Shown here one piece after another: positions 1-9,281 of a stretch of DNA of 64,000 nt. The stretch lies in NCBI GenBank assembly GCA_036388555.1, contig DASVRP010000004.1, forward strand, positions 62,001-126,000. The letters run 5' to 3'. This stretch comes from UBA4665 sp036388555. GTDB lineage: Bacteria > Patescibacteriota > Saccharimonadia > Saccharimonadales > UBA4665. A program made the position numbers and the translations under genes. The first letter of the stretch is position 1. Each line of letters starts with the position of its first letter. Under the pieces are notes generated by a model. It worked only from the letters and a program-made list of their open reading frames with translations, was not told where the DNA came from and did no database searches.

Positions 1-1
1 T

Positions 2-1054
2 TACAGCCTGGTGGACCTCAACCGGGCAGGTACGCCGCTGCTGGAGATCGTCTCCGAACCCGACATGCACACGCCGGCCGAAGCCAAGGCGTATGCCCGC
101 GAGCTCTACCTGCGCATGAAGTACGCCGATGTCTCCGAAGCCAACCTGTACTACGGCAATATGCGCTTCGATGTCAATGTCAGTGTCAGTCCGGCTTCGG
201 CCGCTCCGGGCACACTCGGCACACGCACCGAGACCAAGAACATTAACAGCTTCCGGGCAGTCGAGAAGGTCGTCGAATACGAGACGAAGCGTCAGATCGA
301 AGTCATCGGGCAGGGTGGCGCCATCGTCCAGGAGACCCGCGGCTGGGACGACGCCAAGCTCAAGACGTTCAGCCAGCGCACCAAGGAAGACGCCCATGAT
401 TACCGCTATTTCCCTGACCCCGACCTGCCGCCGGTCGTCATCACCGACGAATACATCGCCACGGTCCGGGATGAGATGCCAGCCCTGCCGGACGCCTGGC
501 GCGAACGGCTGCAGACGCTTGGCCTGACCAAACCGCAGGTCGAGACGTTGCTTGATGCCGAGATAGAATTCGATACTGTCAGCTTCCTGCCGCTGATCGA
601 AGCCAACCTTGACAAGCCGTGGCTGGCCAAACATATCGCTAACTGGAACGTCAATGTCTTCGTACCGCTGGTGCGTAACGGGGGATTACAGCTCGGCGCC
701 GAAGAGCACTCGCGTCTTGTGACAGAACTGTACGACCTGCTGCAGGCCAATAAGCTCAGCTCGACCAACGCCAAGCAGCTTTTCGCTGACCTCGCAGGGC
801 TGCCGAAGCTACCCGAGGACATCGAAGTCTTCGCCACCGACAAGGGATATATTCAGGATTCCGATGAAGACGCCATACTGGCGGTCGTCGACAAGGTGCT
901 GGCAGACAACCCCAAGGCTGCCGATGACGTCCGCGGGGGCGAAATGAAAGCTATCGGCTTTCTGGTCGGGCAGGTGATGAAGCGATCCCAGGGTAAAGCC
1001 AATCCGGCACTGGCGCAGCAGCTTATCAAGAAACAGCTTGGGATCGAATCATGA
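2..1054 (+). CDS. gatB: Asp/Glu-tRNA(Asn/Gln) amidotransferase subunit B, 5'-truncated
   Basis: The reading frame is open from base 2 and lacks its start, which lies before the window. About 350 of the roughly 475 residues usual for GatB remain. The first residues (VDLNRAGTPLLEIVSEPD) are the conserved GatB core, and the C-terminus is the YqeY-like tail domain that contacts tRNA (around GEMKAIGFLVGQVMKRSQG). GatB is the kinase/amidotransferase subunit of GatCAB. It converts mischarged Glu-tRNA(Gln) or Asp-tRNA(Asn) to the correct amide, which implies that this organism uses indirect aminoacylation. The TGA stop overlaps the ATG of the next gene (ATGA), so the two are translationally coupled. 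Confidence 0.96.
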   Translation, partial: YSLVDLNRAGTPLLEIVSEPDMHTPAEAKAYARELYLRMKYADVSEANLYYGNMRFDVNVSVSPASAAPGTLGTRTETKNINSFRAVEKVVEYETKRQIEVIGQGGAIVQETRGWDDAKLKTFSQRTKEDAHDYRYFPDPDLPPVVITDEYIATVRDEMPALPDAWRERLQTLGLTKPQVETLLDAEIEFDTVSFLPLIEANLDKPWLAKHIANWNVNVFVPLVRNGGLQLGAEEHSRLVTELYDLLQANKLSSTNAKQLFADLAGLPKLPEDIEVFATDKGYIQDSDEDAILAVVDKVLADNPKAADDVRGGEMKAIGFLVGQVMKRSQGKANPALAQQLIKKQLGIES

Positions 1055-1605
1055 AAGCCTGGAAACGCATCGAACCGACCATCGTTTCAAAGATAGGCTG
1101 GCGCAAAGTCATATCCAAGACGTTTATTGCCCCTGACGGTCGGACAGCCGATTTTCAGACATATGACGGGGAAGGCCAGCAGTATGGCGGCGTCATAGCC
1201 TTGACCCCGGACCTACAGGTCGTCATCGCCCGCCAATTCCGCCCGGGGCCTGAGCTCATCTTCGAGGAGCTACCGGGCGGCGGTATCGAGGAGCATGACA
1301 TCACCGATCCACAGGCCGGTGCGATGCGTGAACTCCAGGAAGAGACAGGATATGTCTCCGACAACGTCACGTACCTCGGAAAGTCGTACAAGGATGCGTA
1401 CCAGAACGCTACAAGCCATTATTACCTGGCACTGGACTGTGAACTGCATGCCGATGGCCAGTCGCTTGACGACGGTGAGCATGTCGACGTCGACCTCATC
1501 TCAATCGATCAATTGTTTGAGAACGCCCGCAGCGGCCGCATGTCAGACGTCGACGGTGTCTTCCTGGCCTATGAAAAGCTGAAAGGGCTGCAGAGCGCAG
1601 CATGA
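1051..1605 (+). CDS. NUDIX hydrolase, ADP-ribose pyrophosphatase type
   Basis: 184 residues. A complete NUDIX box lies near residues 74-98 (PGGGIEEHD...RELQEETGY), giving the REUxEExGU helix whose glutamates bind Mg2+. The family hydrolyses nucleoside diphosphates linked to another moiety. Overall length and the position of the box resemble ADP-ribose/sugar-nucleotide pyrophosphatases, but the exact substrate cannot be read from the sequence. The start ATG overlaps the gatB stop by 4 nt. The next gene, a glycosyltransferase, starts 13 nt after the stop, so gatB, NUDIX and GT4 probably share one transcript. Confidence 0.85.
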   Translation: MKAWKRIEPTIVSKIGWRKVISKTFIAPDGRTADFQTYDGEGQQYGGVIALTPDLQVVIARQFRPGPELIFEELPGGGIEEHDITDPQAGAMRELQEETGYVSDNVTYLGKSYKDAYQNATSHYYLALDCELHADGQSLDDGEHVDVDLISIDQLFENARSGRMSDVDGVFLAYEKLKGLQSAA

Positions 1606-1618
1606 ACCGGCAGACGGC

Positions 1619-2785
1619 ATGAGGATCGGCCTCGTCCTCGACGAATCGCTCGACAAACCGGATGGAGTCCAGCAATATGTCCTGACGCTTGGCACGTGGC
1701 TGACGGGGCAGGGACACGAAGTACATTACCTCGTGGGCCAGTCTGTCAGGACCGACATCCCGAACGTCCATAGCATGGCCCGTAACGTCACGATCCAGGC
1801 AAACGGGAACAAACTGAGCATCCCCCGACCGGTGTCACGGGCCAGTATCCGGAAGAAACTTGCGGAATTGCAGCTTGACGTCATCCATGTCCAGACCCCT
1901 CACAGCCCGCTGTTCGGCCACCGGGTCGTCATGGAAGCGTCGGATTTGACGGCGATCGTCGCTACGTTCCATGTGTTGCCGCATTCTTCGTTCATCGAAT
2001 ACGGCATGCGTCCGCTCGCCTTGGTGCTACGGTCGTCATACCGGCGGATCGACCAGCTTATCGCCAACTCTACGGCCACCCAGGAATTCATCACCCGCAG
2101 CTGCCATCTGCCGTCAATCATAATCCCGAATCCGATCACACTGGCGAACTTCGCCGGTGCGCAGGGATTTCCGGAGTTTGCCGACAAGCCGACGATCGTA
2201 TATCTCAACCGACTAGTGGCACGCAAGGGAGCATCCCACCTTTTAGAAGCGGTACAACACATCCGGACCCATAGGCTCATCGATACGCCGTTCCGCGTCC
2301 TGATCTGTGGCAAAGGCGAGGAATCGCCTCGGCTCGAGGCGTTTATCAAGGAACATCGGCTGGAAGACGTCATCACCATGACCGGGTTCGTGTCTGAGGC
2401 TGATAAGCCGCGTTACATCGCATCGGCTGATCTGGCCGTCTACCCGAGTACCGGCGGTGAAAGCTTCGGCATCGTCCTATTGGAAGGTATGGCTTCGGCC
2501 AAAGGCCCGGTCATCGCCGGCAATAACCCGGGATATGCCAGCGTGATGCGGCCGCACCCCGAGCAGCTCATCGACCCTCGGAATACTGCGGCTTTCGCTG
2601 TTCTGCTGGCCGGCTATCTGCAGGACGCGCCCGCCCGCCAGGCCGCGGTAGCGTGGCAGCGTGACTACGTCCGGCAGTTCGATGTAGGGGTCGTCGGCAG
2701 TACGCTTGTCGATCTGTACGGCTCGATACTGGCGAAACGCCGTGGCGCCGAGAAGTCAAGCAGTGATTTGCCGCTACCAGTTTGA
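1619..2785 (+). CDS. GT4-family glycosyltransferase
   Basis: 388 residues with two Rossmann-like halves typical of GT-B enzymes. The N-terminal half has the acceptor-side motif HVQTPHSPLFGH. The C-terminal half has the donor-binding pattern STGGESFGIVLLEGMASAK, which contains the GT4 EX7E motif. Relatives include PimB/MshA-type and other phosphatidylinositol- or lipid-linked sugar transferases, so a role in envelope glycan or glycolipid synthesis is likely, although donor and acceptor are unknown. It sits just before galU, which makes UDP-glucose, consistent with use of a nucleotide sugar. Confidence 0.85.
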   Translation: MRIGLVLDESLDKPDGVQQYVLTLGTWLTGQGHEVHYLVGQSVRTDIPNVHSMARNVTIQANGNKLSIPRPVSRASIRKKLAELQLDVIHVQTPHSPLFGHRVVMEASDLTAIVATFHVLPHSSFIEYGMRPLALVLRSSYRRIDQLIANSTATQEFITRSCHLPSIIIPNPITLANFAGAQGFPEFADKPTIVYLNRLVARKGASHLLEAVQHIRTHRLIDTPFRVLICGKGEESPRLEAFIKEHRLEDVITMTGFVSEADKPRYIASADLAVYPSTGGESFGIVLLEGMASAKGPVIAGNNPGYASVMRPHPEQLIDPRNTAAFAVLLAGYLQDAPARQAAVAWQRDYVRQFDVGVVGSTLVDLYGSILAKRRGAEKSSSDLPLPV

Positions 2786-2848
2786 TACTATAGTTGATAT
2801 ACCAGCCAACCAACGGACTGCCCAGTGCAGCAGAAGGGATACAGACTT

Positions 2849-3739
2849 ATGCCAAAAGTAACCAAAGCAGTCATCGCCGCCGCCGGATTCGGCACCCGCT
2901 TCCTGCCTCAGACGAAGGCGATGCCCAAGGAGATGTTGCCGCTGATCGATAAGCCGATCATCCAGTACGTCGTAGAAGAGCTGGTCGAGGCCGGCATCAC
3001 CGATATCATCATCGTCGGTAGCAGCAACAAACGCGCCATCGAAGACCACTTCGATACCATCAGCCAGGACCTACTGGCCAACCTCCAGGCTGGCGGTGAG
3101 AAGAAGCGCCCGCTGCTGGAACAGACCGAAGCCATCGCCAACATGGCGAACTTCGCCTATGTCCGCCAGAAAGGGCCGTACGGCAACGCGACACCCGTCG
3201 CCTGTGCCCGTCACCTGCTTGGTAACGAACCGTTCATCTATACCTTCGCTGACGACTTCTTTGGAGCGACACCAGGCCGGACGGCCCAGATGATCGAAGT
3301 CTACAACCGCTATAACGGGTCAGTCCTGGCCTGCAAGCGTGTCCTGACCGACGACGAATACAGACGCTACGGTATCGCTAGCGGCAGCGAGATCGCTCCC
3401 GGCCTGCTGTTCGCCGACAGCATCATCGAAAAGCCCGGCAAGGACAAAGCGCCGTCCAACCTGGCCAGCGTCAGCGGGTACCTGCTGATGCCCGAGATAT
3501 TCCCATATCTCGACGAAGCTATCGAGGGGTATCAGGGTGAAGGTGAGTTGATGATCCAGCCGATCTATCAGAAGATGATGGATGACGGCCATGCCTTCTA
3601 CGCCAAGGAGATTGAGAACGGTATGTACTACGACACCGGTGACAAGCTGGAATACGTCAAGACGGTACTCGACTTCTCACTGCGGCATCCTGACATGAAG
3701 GACGACGTCCTGGCATATCTGCGTACCAAAGTGCAGTAG
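2849..3739 (+). CDS. galU: UTP-glucose-1-phosphate uridylyltransferase
   Basis: 296 residues. The nucleotide-binding start KAVIAAAGFGTRFLPQTK and the following MPKEMLPLIDKPIIQYVVEE are diagnostic of bacterial GalU. The enzyme makes UDP-glucose from UTP and glucose-1-phosphate, feeding envelope glycan synthesis. A longer frame from a GTG at 2825 exists. The ATG at 2849 is preferred because AAGGGA lies about 9 nt upstream and the family begins just before the AAAGFGTR motif. The 15 bases ending in the start codon are nearly identical to those at rplS (see findings). A -10-like TATAGT lies at 2789-2794. Confidence 0.95.
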   Translation: MPKVTKAVIAAAGFGTRFLPQTKAMPKEMLPLIDKPIIQYVVEELVEAGITDIIIVGSSNKRAIEDHFDTISQDLLANLQAGGEKKRPLLEQTEAIANMANFAYVRQKGPYGNATPVACARHLLGNEPFIYTFADDFFGATPGRTAQMIEVYNRYNGSVLACKRVLTDDEYRRYGIASGSEIAPGLLFADSIIEKPGKDKAPSNLASVSGYLLMPEIFPYLDEAIEGYQGEGELMIQPIYQKMMDDGHAFYAKEIENGMYYDTGDKLEYVKTVLDFSLRHPDMKDDVLAYLRTKVQ

Positions 3740-3808
3740 GGCCGTTGCACTACCGGTTTTCCTGACACCGCTGTCGGACAAGAGTCGGTGTGAATTATTT
3801 TGCATCAA

Positions 3809-3837
3809 TTGTCGATACATTATGCTATAACTATAAG
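3809..3837 (+). promoter_or_regulatory. Putative promoter of the small membrane-protein pair
   Basis: TTGTCG (3809-3814) and TATAAG (3832-3837) are separated by 17 nt, about 46 nt before the start at 3884. The 144-nt gap after galU also holds an imperfect hairpin (ACACCG pairing with CGGTGT, about 3766-3791) without a good T-run, so a terminator there is uncertain. Confidence 0.45.
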
Positions 3838-3883
3838 TAATTAATACTTAAAGCATTTAGCATTCAACCTAACAGGAGAATCC

Positions 3884-4132
3884 ATGGACACCGCCGCATT
3901 AGTACTGATAATCATCCTTGCAGTCGTACTTACCATATTTTTAGTCGTCACGATCATACTTGTCAGCCTTGCCATCAAACTGATGAAGAAACTGAAGATG
4001 ATCGCCGACCAGGCCGAAAAAGCCGTCGATTCCGTCAGTACGGCAGGTGACGTACTGCGTAACGCATCCGGACCGCTGGCAATCGCCAAGCTGGTCCGTA
4101 ACCTGGTCAAGAAGCACAACGACAAGAAATAA
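3884..4132 (+). CDS. Small single-pass membrane protein (YtxG/DUF948-like)
   Basis: 82 residues. The N-terminal half is one long hydrophobic helix (residues about 5-33) and the rest is a basic, amphipathic tail. An AACAGGAG Shine-Dalgarno precedes the ATG. The shape and the gene order (a small DUF948-like protein followed 28 nt later by a YtxH-like protein) match the ytxG-ytxH pair of Firmicutes, but similarity over such a short protein is weak. Probable role: membrane- or envelope-stress-associated structural protein; no catalytic residues are visible. Confidence 0.6.
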   Translation: MDTAALVLIIILAVVLTIFLVVTIILVSLAIKLMKKLKMIADQAEKAVDSVSTAGDVLRNASGPLAIAKLVRNLVKKHNDKK

Positions 4133-4160
4133 CTGAAGCAGAAGGGTAGGAGGGTACGAT

Positions 4161-4568
4161 ATGAAGAACAGGACCAAGGGGATAGCGATCGGAACATTGA
4201 TCGCCGGTGTCATGGGGTACGTAGCCGGCATACTGACCGCACCCAAGACTGGCAAGGAGACGCGCCGCTATCTCGGACATGTCCGTAGCAGCGGAATGGC
4301 CGAAGCCGAGCGGACACTTAAGAAACTGCATACCGAACTCAGCGAACTGCTAGGAGAAGCCGACGATACCGTCAAGCATGGCGGCTCAAAGAAGCAGATC
4401 CAGGCACTCGAGGGCGAAGTCATGACCAAAGCTTCCCGCGCCCGTCAGAAGGCCCGCGAACTGCTCAGCGCCATCCACGATGGCAATGTCGACGATAAGG
4501 ATCTCGATAAGGCCGTAACCGAAGCCACGAAGGCGATCAAGTCGATCCGCAGCTATCTGAAGAAGTAA
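4161..4568 (+). CDS. YtxH-like membrane-anchored protein
   Basis: 135 residues. An N-terminal glycine-rich hydrophobic segment runs directly into the motif GYVAGILTAPKTGKETR, the hallmark of the YtxH/gas-vesicle-like family. A lysine-rich alpha-helical region follows (residues about 45-135), probably coiled coil. Function is unknown; related proteins are stress-associated in Firmicutes. A GTAGGAGGG Shine-Dalgarno lies before the ATG. A second YtxH-like gene is embedded in the ribosomal cluster at 59554. Confidence 0.75.
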   Translation: MKNRTKGIAIGTLIAGVMGYVAGILTAPKTGKETRRYLGHVRSSGMAEAERTLKKLHTELSELLGEADDTVKHGGSKKQIQALEGEVMTKASRARQKARELLSAIHDGNVDDKDLDKAVTEATKAIKSIRSYLKK

Positions 4569-4673
4569 CTTTCCACCACGATCCGTAGCCACGACAGGAT
4601 ACTTAAACCATTTGTTGTAAATGTCGCTTGTGTTTCATGTGTCCCCGCGCTGGTATGTTACCGCTTAAACTTC

Positions 4674-4679
4674 TATAAT
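4674..4679 (+). promoter_or_regulatory. -10 box of dnaE promoter
   Basis: A consensus TATAAT lies 25 nt before the dnaE ATG. No convincing -35 is visible. AAGGGT ahead of the ATG can serve as the ribosome binding site, so dnaE has a short conventional leader. Confidence 0.5.
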
Positions 4680-4704
4680 AGACGTAGAAAGTAAGGGTAA
4701 CATC

Positions 4705-7700
4705 ATGGCATCCGATGCACCAGCTGAACCTGCGAAGGTGACGCCGATATCGGCGGATGGCGAGCCGCTCGTGCCGAGCGATTACGTACATCTGCATAAT
4801 CATACACAGTACAGCCTGCTCGACGGTCTGACCAAATTGCCGGCGCTGTTTGATTTTGCCAAGAATACCGGCATGGAAGCAGTGGCGATGACCGACCACG
4901 GGACACTGTCCGGCGCCATCGATTTCTATAAGAAGGGGCTGGAAGCCGGCGTCAAGCCGATAATCGGTATCGAGACGTACGTTGCCTCACGCAAACACAC
5001 CGACAAGGATCCGCAGAAGGACAAACAGCGCTTCCACCTGATCCTGCTGGCTATGAACCACAAGGGCTATCAGAACCTGATGAAGCTGTCGACGATCGCC
5101 AATCTGCAGGGCGTCTACTACTTTCCGCGTATCGACCATGACCTCCTTGAGCAATACAACGAAGGTATCATCGCACTGAGCGCCTGCATGGGTGGAGAGG
5201 TCGGCAACGCGCTCAAGAACGGCCAGCCGGAGCAGGCACGCGAGATCGCTAAATGGTACAAAGGCATCTTCGGTGACCGCTACTACCTGGAGATCCAGGA
5301 CCATGGCCACCCTGACAATCCGCTGCCCAGCGCCGAGCAGGAAGCTATAAACAAGCAGGTGCTGGAGCTGGGCCGTGAGCTGGATATCAAAGTAGCGCTG
5401 ACCTGTGACGCCCACTACCTGAAGCACGAGGACCAGGATGCCCACGAGATTCTGCTCTGCGTAGGCACAGGCTCGTTCCTGTCGGACGAGAAGCGTATGT
5501 CCCTCAAGGACTACCCGCTGCATGTCGTCGAACCGTCGGAACTTATCGAACGCTGGGGCGGCGAGCATCCGGAGGTCATCCGCAACACCCGGGAGATCGC
5601 CGACCGCTGTAACATCGAGATCGAGCTCGGTGGCATCCTGATCCCGAAGTTCCCGGTACCGGAGGGTGAGGACGAGAAGTCATACCTCGACCTGACCGTC
5701 TACCAGGGGTTGATGCACCGTTTCATGGGCTTGACTCTGGAAGACGCCAGGAATGCCACCATCGAGGAAGCCAAGAAGGTCCTGCCACAGAAAGTTCTGG
5801 AACGAACCGAGTATGAACTGAGTGTCATCGCCCAGATGGGCTTTAACGGCTACTTCCTGATCATCGCCGACTTTATGAACTGGGGTAAGGCCCAGGGCAT
5901 CGTCTTCGGGCCGGGGCGTGGTTCGGCAGCCGGCTCGATCATCTCCTACGCGCTGCGCATCACCGAGCTTGACCCGCTGCACTACGACCTGCTGTTCGAG
6001 CGCTTCCTGAACCCTGACCGTATCAGCATGCCCGATATCGATATCGACATCCAGGACACACGCCGCGATGAGGTCATCCAGTATTGTTCTGATAAATACG
6101 GTGCGGAGCGCGTCTCGAACATCGCCACCTTCGGTACGATGGCCGCCCGCAATGCTGTCCGTGATGTCGCCCGGGTATTGCAGGTGCCGTACGCCGAGGC
6201 CGACCGCTGGTCCAAGATGGTACCGGCGCCGGTCCAGGGACGCCACATCCCGCTCGAGAAGTCTATTGCCGCCGACCCCGACCTGAAGAGCGAATATGAG
6301 AACAATGAGATGGCCCACAAGGTGTTCGACTTGGCTGTCCGTGTCGAGGGCACCATCCGTAGCCACGGCGTCCATGCCTGCGGCGTGGTGATCGCCCCGG
6401 ATGACATCGTCAAGTTCGCACCGCTCGAGATGGCCCAGAAAGGCGTCGTCTCTACGCAGTATCCGAAGGACCCGATCGAGGAACTCGGCCTGTTGAAGAT
6501 GGACTTCCTCGGCCTTTCCAACCTGACGGTCATGAACAATGCCCTCCGTATCATCCGCAAGGTCTACGGCCGGGAGATCGATATCAACAAGCTGCCGCTG
6601 GACGATGAGCTGACCTTCGAGCTGCTGCGGCGCGGTGATACGACCGGCGTCTTCCAGTTCGAATCGAGCGGTATGAAACGCTATCTGCGTGAGCTCAAAG
6701 CTACGGAGTTCGACGACGTCATCGCCATGGGCGCATTGTATCGCCCAGGCCCGCTCAGCGCCGGCCTGACCGACAGCTTCATCAAGCGCAAGAACGGCCT
6801 GGAAGATGTTGAGTACGCCCATCCGTTGATGGAGGGCGCCCTCGGCACGACCTTCGGCGTCCTGGTCTACCAGGAGCAGGTGATGCGCATCTCGCGCGAC
6901 GTCTGCGGGTTCACCGGTGGTGAGGCCGATACGCTCCGTAAGGCGATCGGCAAGAAGAAGAAAGACGTCATGGAAAAGATGCGCGTCAAGTTCATCGACG
7001 GTGCGGTCGCCAACGGAGTGCCGCGGGCGGTGATTGAGAAGTTCTGGAAGGATCTGCTCGGCTTCGCCGACTACTGCTTCAACAAGTCCCACTCCGCCTG
7101 CTACGGCATGATCTCCTACCAGACGGCCTACCTGAAGGCGCACTATCCGGCAGCCTTCATGGCCGCCCTTATGACCAGCGACTATGACGATACCGACCGC
7201 CTGTCGATCGAGATATCGGAGTGTAACAAGATGGGCATCGCCGTGCTGCCACCCGACGTCAACGAATCCTTCCTGGAATTCGCCGTCGTCCCGGACAAGG
7301 AGAACCCCGACAACCGCAAGGCGCCGATACGCTTCGGCATGGCCGCCATCAAGAACGTCGGTACCGGCGCCGTCGAAGAGATCATCCGGGCCCGTAAGGA
7401 ATGTGAGAAGTTCGACGACCTCGAAACATTCCTGAGCAACGTAAACGTCCGGACCTGTAATAAGAAAGCCATAGAAAGCCTGGTCAAGGCCGGTGCCTTC
7501 GACCGCTTTTGTATCTCTGATGCCACTGGCAAGGGTGACCGCTCCAAACTGATGTGCAATCTCGAGGCCATGCTCGGCTACGCCAGCCGCGTCCAGAAGG
7601 CCCGCGACAGCAGCCAGGTCGACCTGTTCGGAGAATCCGTCGAAGGACAGGATCTCAAGCCGCAGCTCGAGCTGGAAGCAGCCACGACTGTCTATAACAG

Positions 7701-8490
7701 CCGTGAACAACTGCTGTGGGAGCGTGAACTGCTGGGGCTGTACCTGAGCCAGCACCCGCTCGATATGTATACTGATATCCTTGATGAGCAGACAGTGCCG
7801 CTCAACGAGCTCAAATCGGCCCATGACGGCAAAGCGGTCACCGTCGGCGGCGTCGTCGTCGACATGCGAGAAATCCTGACCAAGAAGGGCGACAAGATGG
7901 CCTTCGTCAAGATCGAGGACAAGTTCGGTGATATCGAGGTCATATTATTCCCGAGCACCTACCAGCAGACCATCGGCATCTGGGAGCGTGACCATATCAT
8001 CCTGATGCATGGCAAGGTCAACGCCCGCGACCGCGAGGGTAAGCTGACCGACGACCTGAAGATCCTGGTCGATGACGCCCGCGAGATCACCTTCGAGCAG
8101 GCCCAGGCCTACAAGGCCCGCGGCCGGAAGAAAGCCATCCCGAAACCGTTGAAAGGGAAGCAACTGGTCGCCATGAAGGGTCCGGGTGCTAAGGCAGCAA
8201 ATGCCACGTCAAGCGGCAAACCGATCGACGACGAAGCTGGGCCTGCTCCGGTACGCGAACAGGCGCCAGAACGTGTCTACATCCGTATCGCCCAGGCTGA
8301 CGATAATATGCTGCTACTTTCACTCAAGCAGACAATCGATGACCATCAGGGCGCAACCGATGTCGTGTTGGTGCTTGGTCCGGACACACAGAAGCAGGTC
8401 ATCAAACTACCTGGCGGCATGACCAAGGATATCGCGGCTCTGCAGATGCTACAGAAGCTGGTAGGGACGGAGAACGTCAAGGTCCACTAG
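4705..8490 (+). CDS. dnaE: DNA polymerase III alpha subunit with intact PHP domain
   Basis: 1261 residues, the replicative polymerase. Order: short disordered N-terminus, PHP domain (about 27-290), palm with the catalytic PDIDIDIQD acidic motif (about residue 447), beta-binding and helix-hairpin-helix region, then a C-terminal OB fold (VTVGGVVVDMREILTKKG). All nine residues that bind metals in active PHP proofreading domains appear present: H31, H33, D40, H65, E90, H111, C161, D235, H237. This suggests an intrinsic 3'-5' exonuclease as in mycobacterial DnaE1, unlike the degenerate E. coli PHP. A strongly biased codon use (GTC, ATC, CGC, GAC) creates a long antisense open frame that is not a gene. 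Confidence 0.97.
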   Translation: MASDAPAEPAKVTPISADGEPLVPSDYVHLHNHTQYSLLDGLTKLPALFDFAKNTGMEAVAMTDHGTLSGAIDFYKKGLEAGVKPIIGIETYVASRKHTDKDPQKDKQRFHLILLAMNHKGYQNLMKLSTIANLQGVYYFPRIDHDLLEQYNEGIIALSACMGGEVGNALKNGQPEQAREIAKWYKGIFGDRYYLEIQDHGHPDNPLPSAEQEAINKQVLELGRELDIKVALTCDAHYLKHEDQDAHEILLCVGTGSFLSDEKRMSLKDYPLHVVEPSELIERWGGEHPEVIRNTREIADRCNIEIELGGILIPKFPVPEGEDEKSYLDLTVYQGLMHRFMGLTLEDARNATIEEAKKVLPQKVLERTEYELSVIAQMGFNGYFLIIADFMNWGKAQGIVFGPGRGSAAGSIISYALRITELDPLHYDLLFERFLNPDRISMPDIDIDIQDTRRDEVIQYCSDKYGAERVSNIATFGTMAARNAVRDVARVLQVPYAEADRWSKMVPAPVQGRHIPLEKSIAADPDLKSEYENNEMAHKVFDLAVRVEGTIRSHGVHACGVVIAPDDIVKFAPLEMAQKGVVSTQYPKDPIEELGLLKMDFLGLSNLTVMNNALRIIRKVYGREIDINKLPLDDELTFELLRRGDTTGVFQFESSGMKRYLRELKATEFDDVIAMGALYRPGPLSAGLTDSFIKRKNGLEDVEYAHPLMEGALGTTFGVLVYQEQVMRISRDVCGFTGGEADTLRKAIGKKKKDVMEKMRVKFIDGAVANGVPRAVIEKFWKDLLGFADYCFNKSHSACYGMISYQTAYLKAHYPAAFMAALMTSDYDDTDRLSIEISECNKMGIAVLPPDVNESFLEFAVVPDKENPDNRKAPIRFGMAAIKNVGTGAVEEIIRARKECEKFDDLETFLSNVNVRTCNKKAIESLVKAGAFDRFCISDATGKGDRSKLMCNLEAMLGYASRVQKARDSSQVDLFGESVEGQDLKPQLELEAATTVYNSREQLLWERELLGLYLSQHPLDMYTDILDEQTVPLNELKSAHDGKAVTVGGVVVDMREILTKKGDKMAFVKIEDKFGDIEVILFPSTYQQTIGIWERDHIILMHGKVNARDREGKLTDDLKILVDDAREITFEQAQAYKARGRKKAIPKPLKGKQLVAMKGPGAKAANATSSGKPIDDEAGPAPVREQAPERVYIRIAQADDNMLLLSLKQTIDDHQGATDVVLVLGPDTQKQVIKLPGGMTKDIAALQMLQKLVGTENVKVH

Positions 8491-8502
8491 GACTGCTAAA
8501 AC

Positions 8503-8531
8503 TTGACAAAACAATACATAAATTATATAAT
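8503..8531 (+). promoter_or_regulatory. Perfect sigma-70 consensus promoter
   Basis: TTGACA (8503-8508), a 17-nt spacer and TATAAT (8526-8531) match the consensus exactly. The predicted transcription start is near 8538. It drives the HExxH protein that starts at GTG 8554 or ATG 8566. It begins 13 nt after the dnaE stop. Confidence 0.88.
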
Positions 8532-8553
8532 GATAGCTTGTAATTAAGTATAT

Positions 8554-9225
8554 GTGGCTATCAATATGATTGAAAGACTGCCTACAAGGTTGGAAGCAGG
8601 CGCGACTATGGCGTACGAACAGAGTCGTGAGCATGCTATACCTATAGCTACGCGGCCCAGAATCAGCGCCGATCCTGTCATTCTGGAGACTATCCGTGGT
8701 CTTGAAATACCGATGGATGAGATCATTGATTTTGCAAGCCAGGAACATGGGATAGAACCAGAAACGCTTCAGTCGATGTCGTTGAGTTTTCAGACACCGC
8801 AGAATCAACCGGTCTTAGGCTCATGTAATACGTATCCAGAGATTCATGCTAATAAAATTCATTATCCGAATATCAAGATCATGACCAAAGGCATAAGACT
8901 CCCTCAAGCAAACCGTACATTGCGCCATGAGATACGTCACATCTTCCAACCGGATACACTGAGCTCATATCATGTCGACCAGATACTCCGCCGATTCCAA
9001 TTGGGCCTTGAGGTGGCCGCAGTCGGAATTGGGGTATGGAGCAGTGGAGAAGCCGCTGATAATATAAAAGATGCTGGGGCGTTGGCCGTCGCCGCCCTTG
9101 GAACAGCGAGTCTAGCTCATCCCAGATTAGTAAGTCCGTTAGCATGGATGACGGAGCGGGATGAGTGGGATGCGACGGCGTTCAGTATGCGTAACCGTCG
9201 TTTCCGGCCGTTGAAAGCTGCATAG
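8554..9225 (+). CDS. Unknown protein with HExxH (HEIRH) motif
   Basis: 223 residues from GTG 8554; ATG 8566 is an equally plausible start and no Shine-Dalgarno decides between them. The motif TLRHEIRHIFQP near residue 129 fits the HExxH zinc-protease signature. A hydrophobic stretch follows (about 150-190, LEVAAVGIGVW and GALAVAALGTASL). ERDEWDATAF near residue 205 could supply a third, glutamate ligand. It is therefore a possible membrane-associated metalloprotease, but the family is not recognised. Codon use is more AT-rich than in dnaE. An exact-consensus promoter lies directly upstream. Confidence 0.6.
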   Translation: MAINMIERLPTRLEAGATMAYEQSREHAIPIATRPRISADPVILETIRGLEIPMDEIIDFASQEHGIEPETLQSMSLSFQTPQNQPVLGSCNTYPEIHANKIHYPNIKIMTKGIRLPQANRTLRHEIRHIFQPDTLSSYHVDQILRRFQLGLEVAAVGIGVWSSGEAADNIKDAGALAVAALGTASLAHPRLVSPLAWMTERDEWDATAFSMRNRRFRPLKAA

Positions 9226-9281
9226 TAGGCCGTCAAACTGCTCGGTGGCAGTAAGCTCTGTAGAAGTCAAGCTGTCAAATG

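Noticed and set aside
5680..7824. 714-codon antisense open frame within dnaE
   Set aside because: It is the mirror of strongly biased codons in dnaE. It has no start signal, no recognisable motif, and covers conserved polymerase motifs on the other strand.
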